DNA of 64,000 nucleotides from Roseibium album (GTDB lineage Bacteria; Pseudomonadota; Alphaproteobacteria; Rhizobiales; Stappiaceae), in assembly GCA_001404055.1 (NCBI GenBank), contig CXTY01000035.1, forward strand, positions 186,001 through 250,000, written 5' to 3'. The number at the start of each line of letters is the position of its first letter. The stretch's first letter is position 1. Below are positions 1 to 9,118 of this stretch, piece by piece. The position numbers and the translations under genes were made by a program. Under the pieces are notes generated by a model. The model was not told the origin of the DNA, ran no database searches, and saw only the letters and a program-made list of their open reading frames with translations.

Positions 1-5
1 GAAAA

Positions 6-770
6 ATGACTGACTACGGCGTTCATGCATCGCATATCGCAGATATCGCCGCACAGGCCGCGCGCAACTTTTTCCGCAGCCCGCTCAGTGTCGAATTTAA
101 GGCAGATGAAAGTCCAGTGACCCAGGCCGACAAGGCCATTGAAACCGAGTTGCGGGCCTATTTGACCGAGCAGTTTCCTGATGACGGGATATTTGGTGAA
201 GAGCACGGTATCGAGGGTGAACAGTCAGACAATTTGTGGGTCATTGATCCGATCGACGGCACACGGTCCTTTCTTGCTGGACATCCGCTTTTTGGATTTT
301 TGCTCGGGCATCTGGTGCAGGGAGAAGCCTGTCTTGGTGTCATCGGTATGCCTGCTCTGAACGAGACTTTCGTGGGAATAAAGGGTGAGGGCGCCACTTT
401 GAATGGTGAGGAGATCCACGCTTCCAGCCAGACAAGACTCGACCAGGCCATCTTGTTTATCAATGAAGGCGAAAAGCTTTTTCAGGACAAACCGGAGTTG
501 TTCGGCCGTTTGGTTAAGTCGGGCCAAACGCGAAGGCTGGCCTATGATTGCTATCCGCATGCTCTGCTGGCGGCAGGTCATGTGGATGTTGTCGTGGACT
601 ACGACTTGCAGCCCTATGACTTTCTTCCTGTTGCTGCCGTGATCGAAGCCGCGGGCGGTATCATGACCGATTGGCAAGGCCGTCCTTTAACAATGGACTC
701 AGAAGGAGCCGTGATCTCTTCCGCGACTGCGGAACTGCATGCCCAGATGCTGGAACTTGTGGGTAATTGA
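6..770 (+). CDS. Inositol-monophosphatase-family phosphatase (HisN-like)
   Basis: This 254-residue protein has the hallmarks of the inositol monophosphatase/histidinol-phosphate phosphatase fold. An acidic GEEHG segment (about residue 65) and the metal-binding DPIDGT motif (about residue 81) are both visible, and the C-terminal part contains a third acidic motif, YDFLPVAAVIEAAGG. Enzymes of this family hydrolyse phosphomonoesters with Mg2+ in the cytoplasm. The length is normal for the family. The gene lies about 100 bases upstream of a 2-aminoethylphosphonate-type importer on the same strand, so it may be co-transcribed, but which phosphate ester it uses cannot be read from the sequence. Histidinol phosphate and sugar or inositol phosphates are the main candidates. 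Confidence 0.85.
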   Translation: MTDYGVHASHIADIAAQAARNFFRSPLSVEFKADESPVTQADKAIETELRAYLTEQFPDDGIFGEEHGIEGEQSDNLWVIDPIDGTRSFLAGHPLFGFLLGHLVQGEACLGVIGMPALNETFVGIKGEGATLNGEEIHASSQTRLDQAILFINEGEKLFQDKPELFGRLVKSGQTRRLAYDCYPHALLAAGHVDVVVDYDLQPYDFLPVAAVIEAAGGIMTDWQGRPLTMDSEGAVISSATAELHAQMLELVGN

Positions 771-867
771 GACGTGGCGCCAACCGTTGCCGCCACACTG
801 AGCGGTTAATCAAGAAGGAAACGTAGAATTTCCGAAAACAACTAGCACCAAGATGGAGGAGTAAGTG

Positions 868-1887
868 ATGAAAAAGACAAAGACACTACTGGCGTCGGTC
901 GCCGCAACTGTGTTGCTGACAGCAACGGTTGCTGCTGAAACGGAATTGACGGTTTATACAGCGGTCGAGGCGGAGGACCTCAAGCGCTACGCCGAAGAAT
1001 TCAACAAGACTAATCCGGACATCAAGATCAACTGGGTTCGCGATTCAACGGGGATCATCACAGCCAAGCTTCTGGCCGAGCGTGACAACCCGCAAGCGGA
1101 CTTGATCTGGGGCCTGGCAGCAACTTCACTTCTTCTGCTGAAATCCGAAGGCATGCTGGAGCCTTACGCACCAGCCGGCGTCGACAAGCTCGACCAGAAA
1201 TTCGTCGACGGTGACAATCCGCCTGCATGGGTCGGAATGGACGCCTGGGTGGCCTCGGTTTGTTACAACACGGTTGAAGCGGAAAAAGCTGGCCTGAAGC
1301 CACCGGCATCCTGGAAAGACCTGACCGATCCGATGTATGCCGGTCACGTCATCATGCCAAACCCGAATTCATCTGGAACGGGGTTCCTTGATGTTTCCAG
1401 CTGGCTGCAGATGTTCGGCGAAGAAGGCGGCTGGGAATACATGGATGGGCTGCACGACAATATCGCGCGATACACCCATTCCGGTTCCAAGCCTTGCAAG
1501 CTGGCCGCCGCCGGCGAAATTCCGATCGGCGTCTCGTTCGCGTTCCGCGGTGCCAAGTCCAAGGCTGCTGGTGCTCCGCTTGAAATCATCGTTCCGAGCG
1601 AAGGCGTAGGCTGGGACATGGAAGCATCGGCAATCGTTGCCGGTACTGCCAACCTGGAAGCTGCGCAGAAGGTGTTGGACTTCTCCGTCACCAAGGAAGC
1701 CAACGAGATGTATAACACTGGCTATGCCGTGGTAGCCTATCCGGGCGTTGCAAAGCCGGTTGAGCATTTCCCTGCGGGATTGCTGGAAGCGATGATCGAA
1801 AACGACTTCGAATTCGCTGCGAACAACCGCGCTGCTATTTTGAAAGAGTGGCAGTCACGCTACGACGGTAAGTCGGAAGCGAAGTAA
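868..1887 (+). CDS. ABC transporter substrate-binding protein, 2-aminoethylphosphonate type
   Basis: The product is a 339-residue periplasmic binding protein with an N-terminal signal peptide (a short Lys-rich start, a hydrophobic stretch, then cleavage near VAA-ET). The mature part starts with ELTVYTA, as in the Fbp/phosphonate branch of extracellular solute-binding proteins, and carries the GSKPCKLAAAGEIPIGVSF region I associate with the PhnS2/AepX family. I chose ATG 868 rather than GTG 865 because GGAGGA lies seven bases upstream of the ATG. It forms an operon with the ATPase and permease that follow. A ferric-iron-binding role is the main alternative, but the tyrosine-rich iron site expected for FbpA is not evident. 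Confidence 0.8.
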   Translation: MKKTKTLLASVAATVLLTATVAAETELTVYTAVEAEDLKRYAEEFNKTNPDIKINWVRDSTGIITAKLLAERDNPQADLIWGLAATSLLLLKSEGMLEPYAPAGVDKLDQKFVDGDNPPAWVGMDAWVASVCYNTVEAEKAGLKPPASWKDLTDPMYAGHVIMPNPNSSGTGFLDVSSWLQMFGEEGGWEYMDGLHDNIARYTHSGSKPCKLAAAGEIPIGVSFAFRGAKSKAAGAPLEIIVPSEGVGWDMEASAIVAGTANLEAAQKVLDFSVTKEANEMYNTGYAVVAYPGVAKPVEHFPAGLLEAMIENDFEFAANNRAAILKEWQSRYDGKSEAK

Positions 1888-1967
1888 TCTGATGAAGACG
1901 GGGGGCATGCTGCCCTCCGTTGCCCTCATTCGTCCTTCCCCTTCCACTTTGCCGACGCCGGATCGCC

Positions 1968-3113
1968 ATGAAGCACTATGACGTAGGGACATCAGCCGTG
2001 AACCAGACAAACGCCCCAGAAAAACTCTATCTGAGTATCGAGAACCTCTGGAAAGCCTTTGGTGGATTCGTGGCACTCAAGGAAATTTCGCTGAGCATCA
2101 ATGAAGGCGAATTCGTCTGTTTTCTTGGGCCATCAGGCTGTGGCAAGACCACATTGCTGCGCGCGATCGCCGGGCTCGACCTGCAGTCGCAGGGCGTCGT
2201 GAAGCAGGCGGGCAACGATATTTCAAACCTGCCACCTTCGGAGCGAGATTTCGGCATTGTATTCCAATCCTATGCCTTGTTTCCCAACCTGACGATCGAA
2301 AAGAACATTGCCTTCGGGCTTGAGAATGCAGGGCGTAGTAAGTCTGAAATCAATGCCCGCGTGGTGGAGTTGCTGTCACTGGTTGGCCTTCCGGACCAGG
2401 GCAAGAAATACCCGGCCCAACTATCCGGCGGGCAACAGCAGCGGATCGCACTGGCCCGCGCAATTGCCACCAATCCCGGTCTTTTGTTGCTGGATGAACC
2501 ACTTTCAGCTCTGGATGCCAAAGTGCGTGTTCATTTGAGACACGAAATCAAAGAGTTGCAGCGGAAACTGGGTGTGACCACCGTAATGGTGACGCATGAC
2601 CAGGAAGAAGCATTGAGCATGGCCGACCGCATTGTGGTGATGAATCACGGTGTGATTGAACAGGTCGGCGTCCCGACTGAAATTTACCGCGATCCTGTAA
2701 ATCTGTTTGTCGCGGATTTCATTGGTGAGACCAATCAGATCAGTACCAATGTAGCCGCCGGTGGCCGCCTGAGTATTGGTGAACGCACTTTTGCCTGCCG
2801 TGAACATGACTTTGCCGATGGCAATGATGTTGTTGCAGCAATCAGGCCTGAGGACGTCATCCCGCATGAAGCCGGATATGTTTCCAGTGACGAGAACCTC
2901 AATTGCATCGATGTGCTTCTGCACGAAATGGAATTCCTTGGTTCATTTTGGCGTTGCCGGCTGCAGCACGCGCTCTTCGGCGATGCAGAACTCTTTGCTG
3001 ATTTCTCGATTAACGCGGTCCGCCGCCTTGATCTGGGCGAGGGCAAGGACATGGTGATCGAACTGCCTGCCGATCGGCTTATGGCCTTTGAGCGCCCGGG
3101 TAATGCAACATGA
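1968..3113 (+). CDS. ABC transporter ATP-binding protein (2-aminoethylphosphonate type)
   Basis: This is the cytoplasmic ATPase that powers the importer. The Walker A motif GPSGCGKTT, the signature LSGGQQQR, Walker B LLLDEP and the switch histidine in VTHD are all intact. About 130 residues follow the ATPase core and look like the TOBE-type regulatory domain of the spermidine/iron/phosphonate importers. The open frame extends upstream to TTG 1920, but ATG 1968 or GTG 1998 are more likely starts; GTG 1998 has an AGGGAC about eight bases upstream. Its stop codon overlaps the permease start in an ATGA arrangement, which indicates translational coupling. Confidence 0.88.
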   Translation: MKHYDVGTSAVNQTNAPEKLYLSIENLWKAFGGFVALKEISLSINEGEFVCFLGPSGCGKTTLLRAIAGLDLQSQGVVKQAGNDISNLPPSERDFGIVFQSYALFPNLTIEKNIAFGLENAGRSKSEINARVVELLSLVGLPDQGKKYPAQLSGGQQQRIALARAIATNPGLLLLDEPLSALDAKVRVHLRHEIKELQRKLGVTTVMVTHDQEEALSMADRIVVMNHGVIEQVGVPTEIYRDPVNLFVADFIGETNQISTNVAAGGRLSIGERTFACREHDFADGNDVVAAIRPEDVIPHEAGYVSSDENLNCIDVLLHEMEFLGSFWRCRLQHALFGDAELFADFSINAVRRLDLGEGKDMVIELPADRLMAFERPGNAT

Positions 3114-5131
3114 GCGCGCTCGACACCGCGCCCGAAACGATGCCGCCGGGCCCCGAAATCAAGCCGAAACTAAGCCGTGATGACATCATCATGCGGGGCG
3201 GTATGGTTGTCATCGCGCTCTACCTGGTGATCAGCCTGGCATTCCCGCTGTGGGCGATGCTGTCGAAGTCCTTTTCGACCTATAAATTCAACCTGTCGCA
3301 ATATGAGTTTCAGGTCAGCGATGACGCAGGTGTATTTGACGGAACGATCCTGACCGGCACGCAATTGAATGATCAGACACAGGCCTACGGTCAGTCTGAT
3401 CTCAGCGCCAGCTCGGACAGCCGCCTGGGTGTTACCAAGTTCTTTCCCGATTTCAGCTTCCGCAGTCCGGTGATGTACAAAATCCGGAACATGGTGGAAG
3501 GCGGACGTTTTCTGGTCGGCTCGACCCTGCACGACACGACCGACTGGACGGAACTGGATAGCAATACCTTCAGGCGCGTTCAGCTCAGGCCGGTGAAATC
3601 CACCGGGATGGAAAACTTCGTCAATTACTTTTCAACACCGGCATTGTTCAATTCGATCAAGAATTCGCTGGTCATAGCGTTGATTTCCACCGTCATCACC
3701 GTATCGCTGGCCTTTTGGTTCGCCTATGCGCTGAACCGCAGCTGCATGCGTTTTAAAGGGGCTTTTCGCCTGATTGCGATGATGCCGATCCTCGTGCCTT
3801 CGCTGTTGCCCGGGATTGCACTTGTCTACCTGTTCGGCAATCAGGGAATGCTCAAGGAGCTGCTGTTTGGCGCCTCGATCTATGGTCCGATTGGCATTGT
3901 CATCGGGTCGGTTTTCTTCACGTTCCCTCATGCCTTCATCATTATTTCAACCGCTCTGGCGATTTCAGATTCGCGTCTTTATGAAGCAGCAACATCACTG
4001 CGTTCAACGCCCTGGCGTACGTTCTGGACGGTTACGATCCCCGGAGCGCGTTATGGTCTGATTTCGGCGGCGTTCGTCGTGTTCAATCTCGTGATCACCG
4101 ATTTTGGTTTGCCCAAGGTCATCGGTGGACAGTTCAACGTCCTTGCGGTGGACATCTACAAGCAGGTGATTGGCCAGCAGAACTTTGAGATGGGCGCCGT
4201 GGTATCTGTCGTCCTGGTGGTTCCGGCAATCTTTGCCTTTGCCATCGACCGGCTTGTCCAGTCCAAGCAGGTTGCTCAGTTGTCTGCGCGCTCAGTGCCC
4301 TACGCGCCTTCTCCTGATCCAAAAACAGACCGGTTTTTCCTGATCTACTCCTCGCTGGTGGCCCTGTTTATTGTCGGCTTGCTGGCTGTGTGCCAGTTCG
4401 CGGCATTGGTGAAATTCTGGCCTTATGACCTGAGCCTGAGCCTGAACAACTATCAGTTCGACAAGATGGATGGTGGCGGCTGGGCGTCCTACTTCAACTC
4501 AATCGAGCTTGGCCTTCTTACGGCGGTCATCGGCACGTCGGTCGTGTTCTTTGGCGCTTATCTTGTTGAGAAAACAAATGGTTTTCGGACGGGAAGGGCA
4601 CTGTTCCAGATGTTTGCGATGCTTCCCATGGCCATTCCGGGCATGGTGTTGGGCCTGGCCTACATCTTTTTCTTCAACAATCCGGACAACCCTCTGAACT
4701 TCATTTATGGCACCATGGCGATCCTTGTGATCTGTACGGTGACGCACTTCTATACGGTGTCGCACCTGACCGCCGTGACCGCGCTGAAGCAGATGGATCG
4801 CGAGTTTGAAAGTGTCTCAGCCTCGCTGAAGCAGCCCACGTTGAAACTGTTCGGGCGGGTGACTGTGCCGGTTTGCCTGCCTGCGATCCTGGATATCTCC
4901 ATCTATCTGTTTGTGAACGCAATGACGACGGTGTCCGCAGTGGTGTTCCTCTATTCACCCAAGACCTCGCTGGCCTCGATTGCGGTTCTGAATATGGACG
5001 ATGCTGGCGATATTGCGCCTGCCGCAGCAATGGGAATGATGATTTTCTACACCAACGCGCTGGCGCGTATCATTCACCTGATTGCATCGAAGGGCATCTT
5101 GCGGAAAACCCAGGCCTGGCGCACCCGTTAA
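3110..5131 (+). CDS. ABC transporter permease, two fused permease domains (2-aminoethylphosphonate type)
   Basis: This 673-residue inner-membrane protein contains two successive binding-protein-dependent transport modules. The first has its EAA-like loop near 'EAATSLRSTPWRTFW' and the second near 'ESVSASLKQPTLKLFG'. One polypeptide therefore supplies both halves of the translocation channel. After the first transmembrane helix (about residues 32-52) there is an unusually long polar stretch of roughly 120 residues before the next helix. It would lie in the periplasm and makes the protein longer than a normal fused permease. The gene starts inside the ATPase stop codon (ATGA). A strong terminator follows about 60 bases downstream, so the operon ends here. 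Confidence 0.85.
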   Translation: MSALDTAPETMPPGPEIKPKLSRDDIIMRGGMVVIALYLVISLAFPLWAMLSKSFSTYKFNLSQYEFQVSDDAGVFDGTILTGTQLNDQTQAYGQSDLSASSDSRLGVTKFFPDFSFRSPVMYKIRNMVEGGRFLVGSTLHDTTDWTELDSNTFRRVQLRPVKSTGMENFVNYFSTPALFNSIKNSLVIALISTVITVSLAFWFAYALNRSCMRFKGAFRLIAMMPILVPSLLPGIALVYLFGNQGMLKELLFGASIYGPIGIVIGSVFFTFPHAFIIISTALAISDSRLYEAATSLRSTPWRTFWTVTIPGARYGLISAAFVVFNLVITDFGLPKVIGGQFNVLAVDIYKQVIGQQNFEMGAVVSVVLVVPAIFAFAIDRLVQSKQVAQLSARSVPYAPSPDPKTDRFFLIYSSLVALFIVGLLAVCQFAALVKFWPYDLSLSLNNYQFDKMDGGGWASYFNSIELGLLTAVIGTSVVFFGAYLVEKTNGFRTGRALFQMFAMLPMAIPGMVLGLAYIFFFNNPDNPLNFIYGTMAILVICTVTHFYTVSHLTAVTALKQMDREFESVSASLKQPTLKLFGRVTVPVCLPAILDISIYLFVNAMTTVSAVVFLYSPKTSLASIAVLNMDDAGDIAPAAAMGMMIFYTNALARIIHLIASKGILRKTQAWRTR

Positions 5132-5193
5132 CCGCTGCTCCGTTTCCTGTCTCCGTTTGCATCTCTGTTCCCCGCAGCCGGAGATAGGACTAC

Positions 5194-5240
5194 GGTCTCT
5201 CCTGGGCGTTGTGCAGCACGACGCCAGGAGAGGCCTTTTT
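5194..5240 (+). terminator. Rho-independent terminator of the phosphonate-importer operon
   Basis: A long GC-rich stem pairs positions 5194-5209 with 5221-5235, with a single bulged G at 5206, a GU pair and an 11-base loop. It is followed directly by TTTTT. It sits 62 bases after the permease stop and is convincing as an intrinsic terminator. Confidence 0.85.
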
Positions 5241-5417
5241 CCTGATTGTGGATAGGGCAGTTTTTTACCGGTAAACCCACGTTGGCGCGCGACGTGGAAG
5301 ACCTCACGCCGAATAGAAAAAGAACTTGAGTCCCAACAGTGAAGGAACGGTCGTTTCAACGCGCAAAGTGTCATGCAACGCGCGGGGGGATTGCGATTCA
5401 TCCGCGGTGTAGATCTT

Positions 5418-5666
5418 TCAGCCGTGACGGAATTCGATCCCGTCCCGCACACGTGTCGTGAGCAGAGGCTGGATCGCTTTGACGAATCCTAACTGCGTAT
5501 TCAGCTGATCCATCTGCCACAAAAGCATGTTTTGAAAATTGCTTTGCCCCAAAATTTGCTCTCGCCCGAGAGAAAGTCCCTGCAGCGATTGTAACCCTGT
5601 CATTTCGTCAAAAATTGTGCTTTCCTGAGAGGAAGTTGGTATTTTTGATGACTTTGATGAAGCCAT
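5418..5666 (-). CDS. Small hypothetical protein (82 aa)
   Basis: This short minus-strand frame lies alone in the gap between the importer terminator and the next plus-strand gene. The product is soluble, rich in Ser, Gln and Leu, without a signal peptide or membrane segment, and has no domain I recognise. An AGGTCAGG-like purine-rich stretch precedes the ATG at a plausible distance. The composition looks protein-like rather than like a shadow of another gene, since no gene lies opposite. It could equally be a chance frame. Confidence 0.35.
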   Translation of the reverse strand: MASSKSSKIPTSSQESTIFDEMTGLQSLQGLSLGREQILGQSNFQNMLLWQMDQLNTQLGFVKAIQPLLTTRVRDGIEFRHG

Positions 5667-5731
5667 TTTGACCTGACCTATGAAAAAGGGTCTTTCAATT
5701 TTTTGGGGGATACGTTTTTTGAGGGAAAACT

Positions 5732-6271
5732 ATGTCTTTACCTATGAAATACGAAGAACTGTCAGAAAGACTGCTTGAGATTAGGTCTTGGGCAGGCGAA
5801 ATCTCAGAAGGGAACAGGTGTGCGCTCGTTCTGGGAGCGACATTGCGCATTAGACCTCGCGAGCAAGATTTGACATTCCGAGGTTTGACCGCGGCCAAAC
5901 CGAACGTGAGAACTATGCCGTTTCTGGAAAGATTTTTCGTGAAAGCGCAAGACCTTGCGAACGCAATATCCGGCACCCACGGTCCTCCGGATCTAAGGTT
6001 TTCGGGCGCCAGCCTGCTTGCATTCATCAAGAAAAACCCCGGGACCACGCCCATTGACGGGAAAAGGGGTGTTTTGTTCAGTCAGGACAGTTTCAAGACA
6101 AAGAAACAACAGGCCCTGTCGAAACTTGGTTTTGAAGTTGACCAGACAGGCGATCACATAGATCTCTGGGATGGAAACTGCAGCGAGATTTTCAAGAACG
6201 ACGGCCGGAACGCGTTCGTATCGAGCCTGATGATAGATGCCGAAATGAACCTGTTTTGGAGAGCAAGTTAA
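5732..6271 (+). CDS. Hypothetical protein (179 aa) in the glycan block
   Basis: This is a soluble protein of unknown function without signal peptide or transmembrane segment. The ATG is preceded by GAGGGAAAAC, a good ribosome binding site. The N-terminal third is helical and charged; the centre has a Gly-Pro segment (SGTHGPPDLRFSGA). I recognise no catalytic motif. It is the first of a set of plus-strand genes leading into two glycosyltransferases, so a role in surface-glycan assembly or its control is possible but only by association. Confidence 0.55.
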   Translation: MSLPMKYEELSERLLEIRSWAGEISEGNRCALVLGATLRIRPREQDLTFRGLTAAKPNVRTMPFLERFFVKAQDLANAISGTHGPPDLRFSGASLLAFIKKNPGTTPIDGKRGVLFSQDSFKTKKQQALSKLGFEVDQTGDHIDLWDGNCSEIFKNDGRNAFVSSLMIDAEMNLFWRAS

Positions 6272-6477
6272 AGAGTCAATCAATCGGGTTGGCCAAGCAA
6301 TTTCGATCACGAACTCCTGGAAAATAGAGCTGCTCGCTACGGTAAGACTTTATTTGCGGCAGCCGCGGGAATTTTCGATCATCTGTTTGGTACGGCACAC
6401 GGCGAAGTAGTTTGAGGTGTTCTGACGCGAGCACCCTTGAGCGGTAGAATTCCATCTCAGATTTGAAAGTTGATGAC

Positions 6478-6891
6478 ATGATCCTTTCTATTTTCAAACG
6501 GGATGACCCGGAAGAAAAGAAGCCGGACGCGGCTTTGCAAAAAACCTTGTTGGTCACGATGCTGGAGGTGCCTGAATCGGAACACGAGGAAATTATTGAA
6601 ACCGTCTCGAAAAGGTTCTCATTCGGGTTTCGCATCATCTATTTGGTTTCGACAGACAATTTCGGACCTTTGTTGGCACAGAATGCAGCCTGGGAATATT
6701 TCCCGCCCCTGGAGGAGCAACGGCAATATCGCGAGGTGATGGATTGGGCCGACTACTTGGCAGAAAAGTGGAACCTGCTCCTTATCAAATGGAAACCGGC
6801 GAAGACAATTGCCTATGGCACCAACGTTGATCGGTTTCTCCATCATTCCCGCGAGATAAGGAAGTTCGCACCGGATGAAGCAGAGATTTGA
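6478..6891 (+). CDS. Hypothetical protein (137 aa) coupled to a glycosyltransferase gene
   Basis: This small, acidic, cytoplasmic protein has no recognised domain. The open frame begins at TTG 6463, but the first ATG (6478) is the more natural start. The 3' end overlaps the next gene by 17 bases in another frame, which implies translational coupling and a related job. The sequence contains a central hydrophobic beta-type segment (FGFRIIYLVST) and Trp-rich positions. It could be a small partner or a decayed sugar-nucleotide-binding domain of the following transferase; neither can be shown. Confidence 0.55.
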   Translation: MILSIFKRDDPEEKKPDAALQKTLLVTMLEVPESEHEEIIETVSKRFSFGFRIIYLVSTDNFGPLLAQNAAWEYFPPLEEQRQYREVMDWADYLAEKWNLLLIKWKPAKTIAYGTNVDRFLHHSREIRKFAPDEAEI

Positions 6892-9118
6892 CATTCTTTT
6901 TGTTGCGGACCCTAGATTTGAAGGCGGCAGTTCGACAGCTTTGGCGCTGGAAATGAGGGTTGCCGCAAATGCCGGTTACAAAACAGGTCTGTTGATGGTG
7001 CGCGGCCCGATTATTGGCCACCCATTTCCTGTACATCCCGAAATCCGCAAGGCGCTGGAGAGTGGCCTGGTCGAACGGACTGACCCGGATTTAGACGTCC
7101 AGGCTGACGTCGTACTGGTGCACCATCCGTCAATCCTCAATTATATGATGCGACCGAGACCACGGGTACGAACCAGCCGGGTCATCGTCGTTTTACATCA
7201 TCCTATCAAGGACGCGACGGGTGCCCAGCAATATGAGCTGGAAGCCGTTCAACAACATGCTCTTATGGCGTTTGGTGCCGAGAATGTTGATTTCGCTCCC
7301 GTTTCACAGGTTGTCAGGCATGGGCTGCCCATCAATCTACCGAAGGGTTCGAAGGTACTGGAAGAAAACTGGGACAACCTGATTGAATTGCACAGATGGC
7401 CCAGGCGGACGATGCGCAATCGGAATGACGCTGTTGTTATCGGGCGACATTCGCGTCCCGATCCGAAAAAATGGCCTGACACGATCGAAGAGGCCCTTGA
7501 TGCCTGGCCGCAGCGCCATGACTGGCGAATACGGATCTTGGGAGGTGGGCCGTATCTGTCGGAAAAATACGGGATGTTGCCACCGCATTGGGAGTTGATT
7601 GAGTTTAATCGCGAACCGGTGTCGGAGTTCCTGGCGTCCCTGGATGTCTGGGTCTATTTCCATTCCTCGGAATGGATCGAAGCCTTTGGGCGAACAACGC
7701 TTGAAGCCATGGCGACGGGTGTTCCCGTTATCCTGCCGGAACATTTCCGTCATTTGTTTGCGGACGCAGCGATCTATGTCGAGCCAGAAGGAGTGGAAGA
7801 AGCGGTCCTGGAACTTACTGGTAGTGACGAAAAATGGCAGGCCGCGTCGGACCGGGCGAGACAGTTCGCCGAATGGCATGGTGAACAGCAATTTGTCCAA
7901 CGCTTGCGGCGGATATTTGAAGATGGCTATTCCGCGGAAAAGTTACCCGAATGGGGACACGGATCTGGTGGGACGGTTTTCTTGCCAAGCCTGCCGGGCG
8001 CAAACGTGCTCTTTGTGTCCTCAAATGGCATCGGCATGGGTCACCTGGTACAACAGCTTGCTATTGCCGACCGGCTTCCGCCTGGCCTGCGGCCTGTTTT
8101 CGTGACGTTTTCCTATGGCATGAAGATTACAGTTCAGGCGGGCTATGCGACCGAATTCCTGCCGCATCACCGCAATAGCGGCATGGAACCGGAAGAATGG
8201 AATGACCACCTGGCCGAAATTCTGCTTGAACTCCTGCTGCGGCTGCGGCCCCGGGTCATCCTCTATGATGCGACAGCCGCCTTTGATGGCGCAATTCGTG
8301 CGTTACAGACCTATGGTTCGGCTTTCAGCATCTGGGTTCGGCGCGCAATGTGGCAAGAGTCTCATCGTGCTTTCTTGCCGGCACTTGACGCCTTCGACGC
8401 TGTTATAGAACCAGGAGATCTTGCTTCGGAACTCGATATTGGCCCCACGGTTTCGCAGCTCGATCGTGTTTTGGAAGTTCCTCCGGTGCTTCACATCGAT
8501 CCGGATTCCAGATTGCCGAGGGAAATGGCAAGAGAGATGCTCGGTGTCCCGGAAGATACCATCGTCGTGGCCATGCAAATGGGGGGGGGCAACAACTTTG
8601 TACTCGACGCTCTGAAAAGCAAAATTCTCGGGGAGCTGCTCGAGCATCCAGATGTGCTTGTTCTTGATCTCAAGTCTTCCATTCGCACCGGTTTACAAGC
8701 CGACAAGGAGACCCCAGACCGTCTGGTTCCCGTCGAGCTCTTCCCGGCTTTTAGGTACTCCAACGCATTTGACGCAGCCGTATCAGCGGCCGGCTACAAT
8801 GCCTTTCACGAAAACATATTGGGGGGCGTACCGACGCTGTTCGTGCCAAACGAAGGCGAGAATATGGATTTGCAAGCCAATCGAGCGATCTGGGCGGAGT
8901 TGTCCGGGTGCGGGCTGATGTGCAGGCGCGACTTTGATCAGCCGCGTTTGGGGGCTTTGCTCACCCAATTGCTTGATCGCGACACAAGAGACGCCATGCG
9001 CCAGGCTTGTGCGATCTTTGCCAGGGAGCAGTCAAATGGTGCCGAAGAAATAGCCGCCTATGTCGAGGATCATGCTAGAATGCACTTTGCCGACCGAAAT
9101 CCGGTGGTGAGTCCGTGA
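6875..9118 (+). CDS. Double-domain glycosyltransferase (GT4-like N-half, MurG/GT28-like C-half)
   Basis: This 747-residue soluble protein carries two GT-B type transferase modules. The N-half (about residues 1-365) ends with a family-4-like nucleotide-sugar motif, EAFGRTTLEAMATGVPVI. The C-half (about 375-747) starts with a MurG-like glycine loop, SSNGIGMGHL, and carries GYNAFHENILGGVPTLFVP, the acceptor/donor loop typical of GT28-like enzymes. Such a protein could add two sugars in sequence from nucleotide-sugar donors on the cytoplasmic face of the membrane. A run of nine G bases at 8581-8589 encodes Met-Gly-Gly-Gly in the C-half and is a potential slippage site. The next gene is a diverged copy of the C-half and overlaps by four bases. 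Confidence 0.8.
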   Translation: MKQRFDILFVADPRFEGGSSTALALEMRVAANAGYKTGLLMVRGPIIGHPFPVHPEIRKALESGLVERTDPDLDVQADVVLVHHPSILNYMMRPRPRVRTSRVIVVLHHPIKDATGAQQYELEAVQQHALMAFGAENVDFAPVSQVVRHGLPINLPKGSKVLEENWDNLIELHRWPRRTMRNRNDAVVIGRHSRPDPKKWPDTIEEALDAWPQRHDWRIRILGGGPYLSEKYGMLPPHWELIEFNREPVSEFLASLDVWVYFHSSEWIEAFGRTTLEAMATGVPVILPEHFRHLFADAAIYVEPEGVEEAVLELTGSDEKWQAASDRARQFAEWHGEQQFVQRLRRIFEDGYSAEKLPEWGHGSGGTVFLPSLPGANVLFVSSNGIGMGHLVQQLAIADRLPPGLRPVFVTFSYGMKITVQAGYATEFLPHHRNSGMEPEEWNDHLAEILLELLLRLRPRVILYDATAAFDGAIRALQTYGSAFSIWVRRAMWQESHRAFLPALDAFDAVIEPGDLASELDIGPTVSQLDRVLEVPPVLHIDPDSRLPREMAREMLGVPEDTIVVAMQMGGGNNFVLDALKSKILGELLEHPDVLVLDLKSSIRTGLQADKETPDRLVPVELFPAFRYSNAFDAAVSAAGYNAFHENILGGVPTLFVPNEGENMDLQANRAIWAELSGCGLMCRRDFDQPRLGALLTQLLDRDTRDAMRQACAIFAREQSNGAEEIAAYVEDHARMHFADRNPVVSP

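Noticed and set aside
868..5131. Ferric-iron (Fbp) importer
   Set aside because: The fused permease and binding-protein motifs fit the aminoethylphosphonate branch better, and the iron-coordinating Tyr pair expected in FbpA is not evident.
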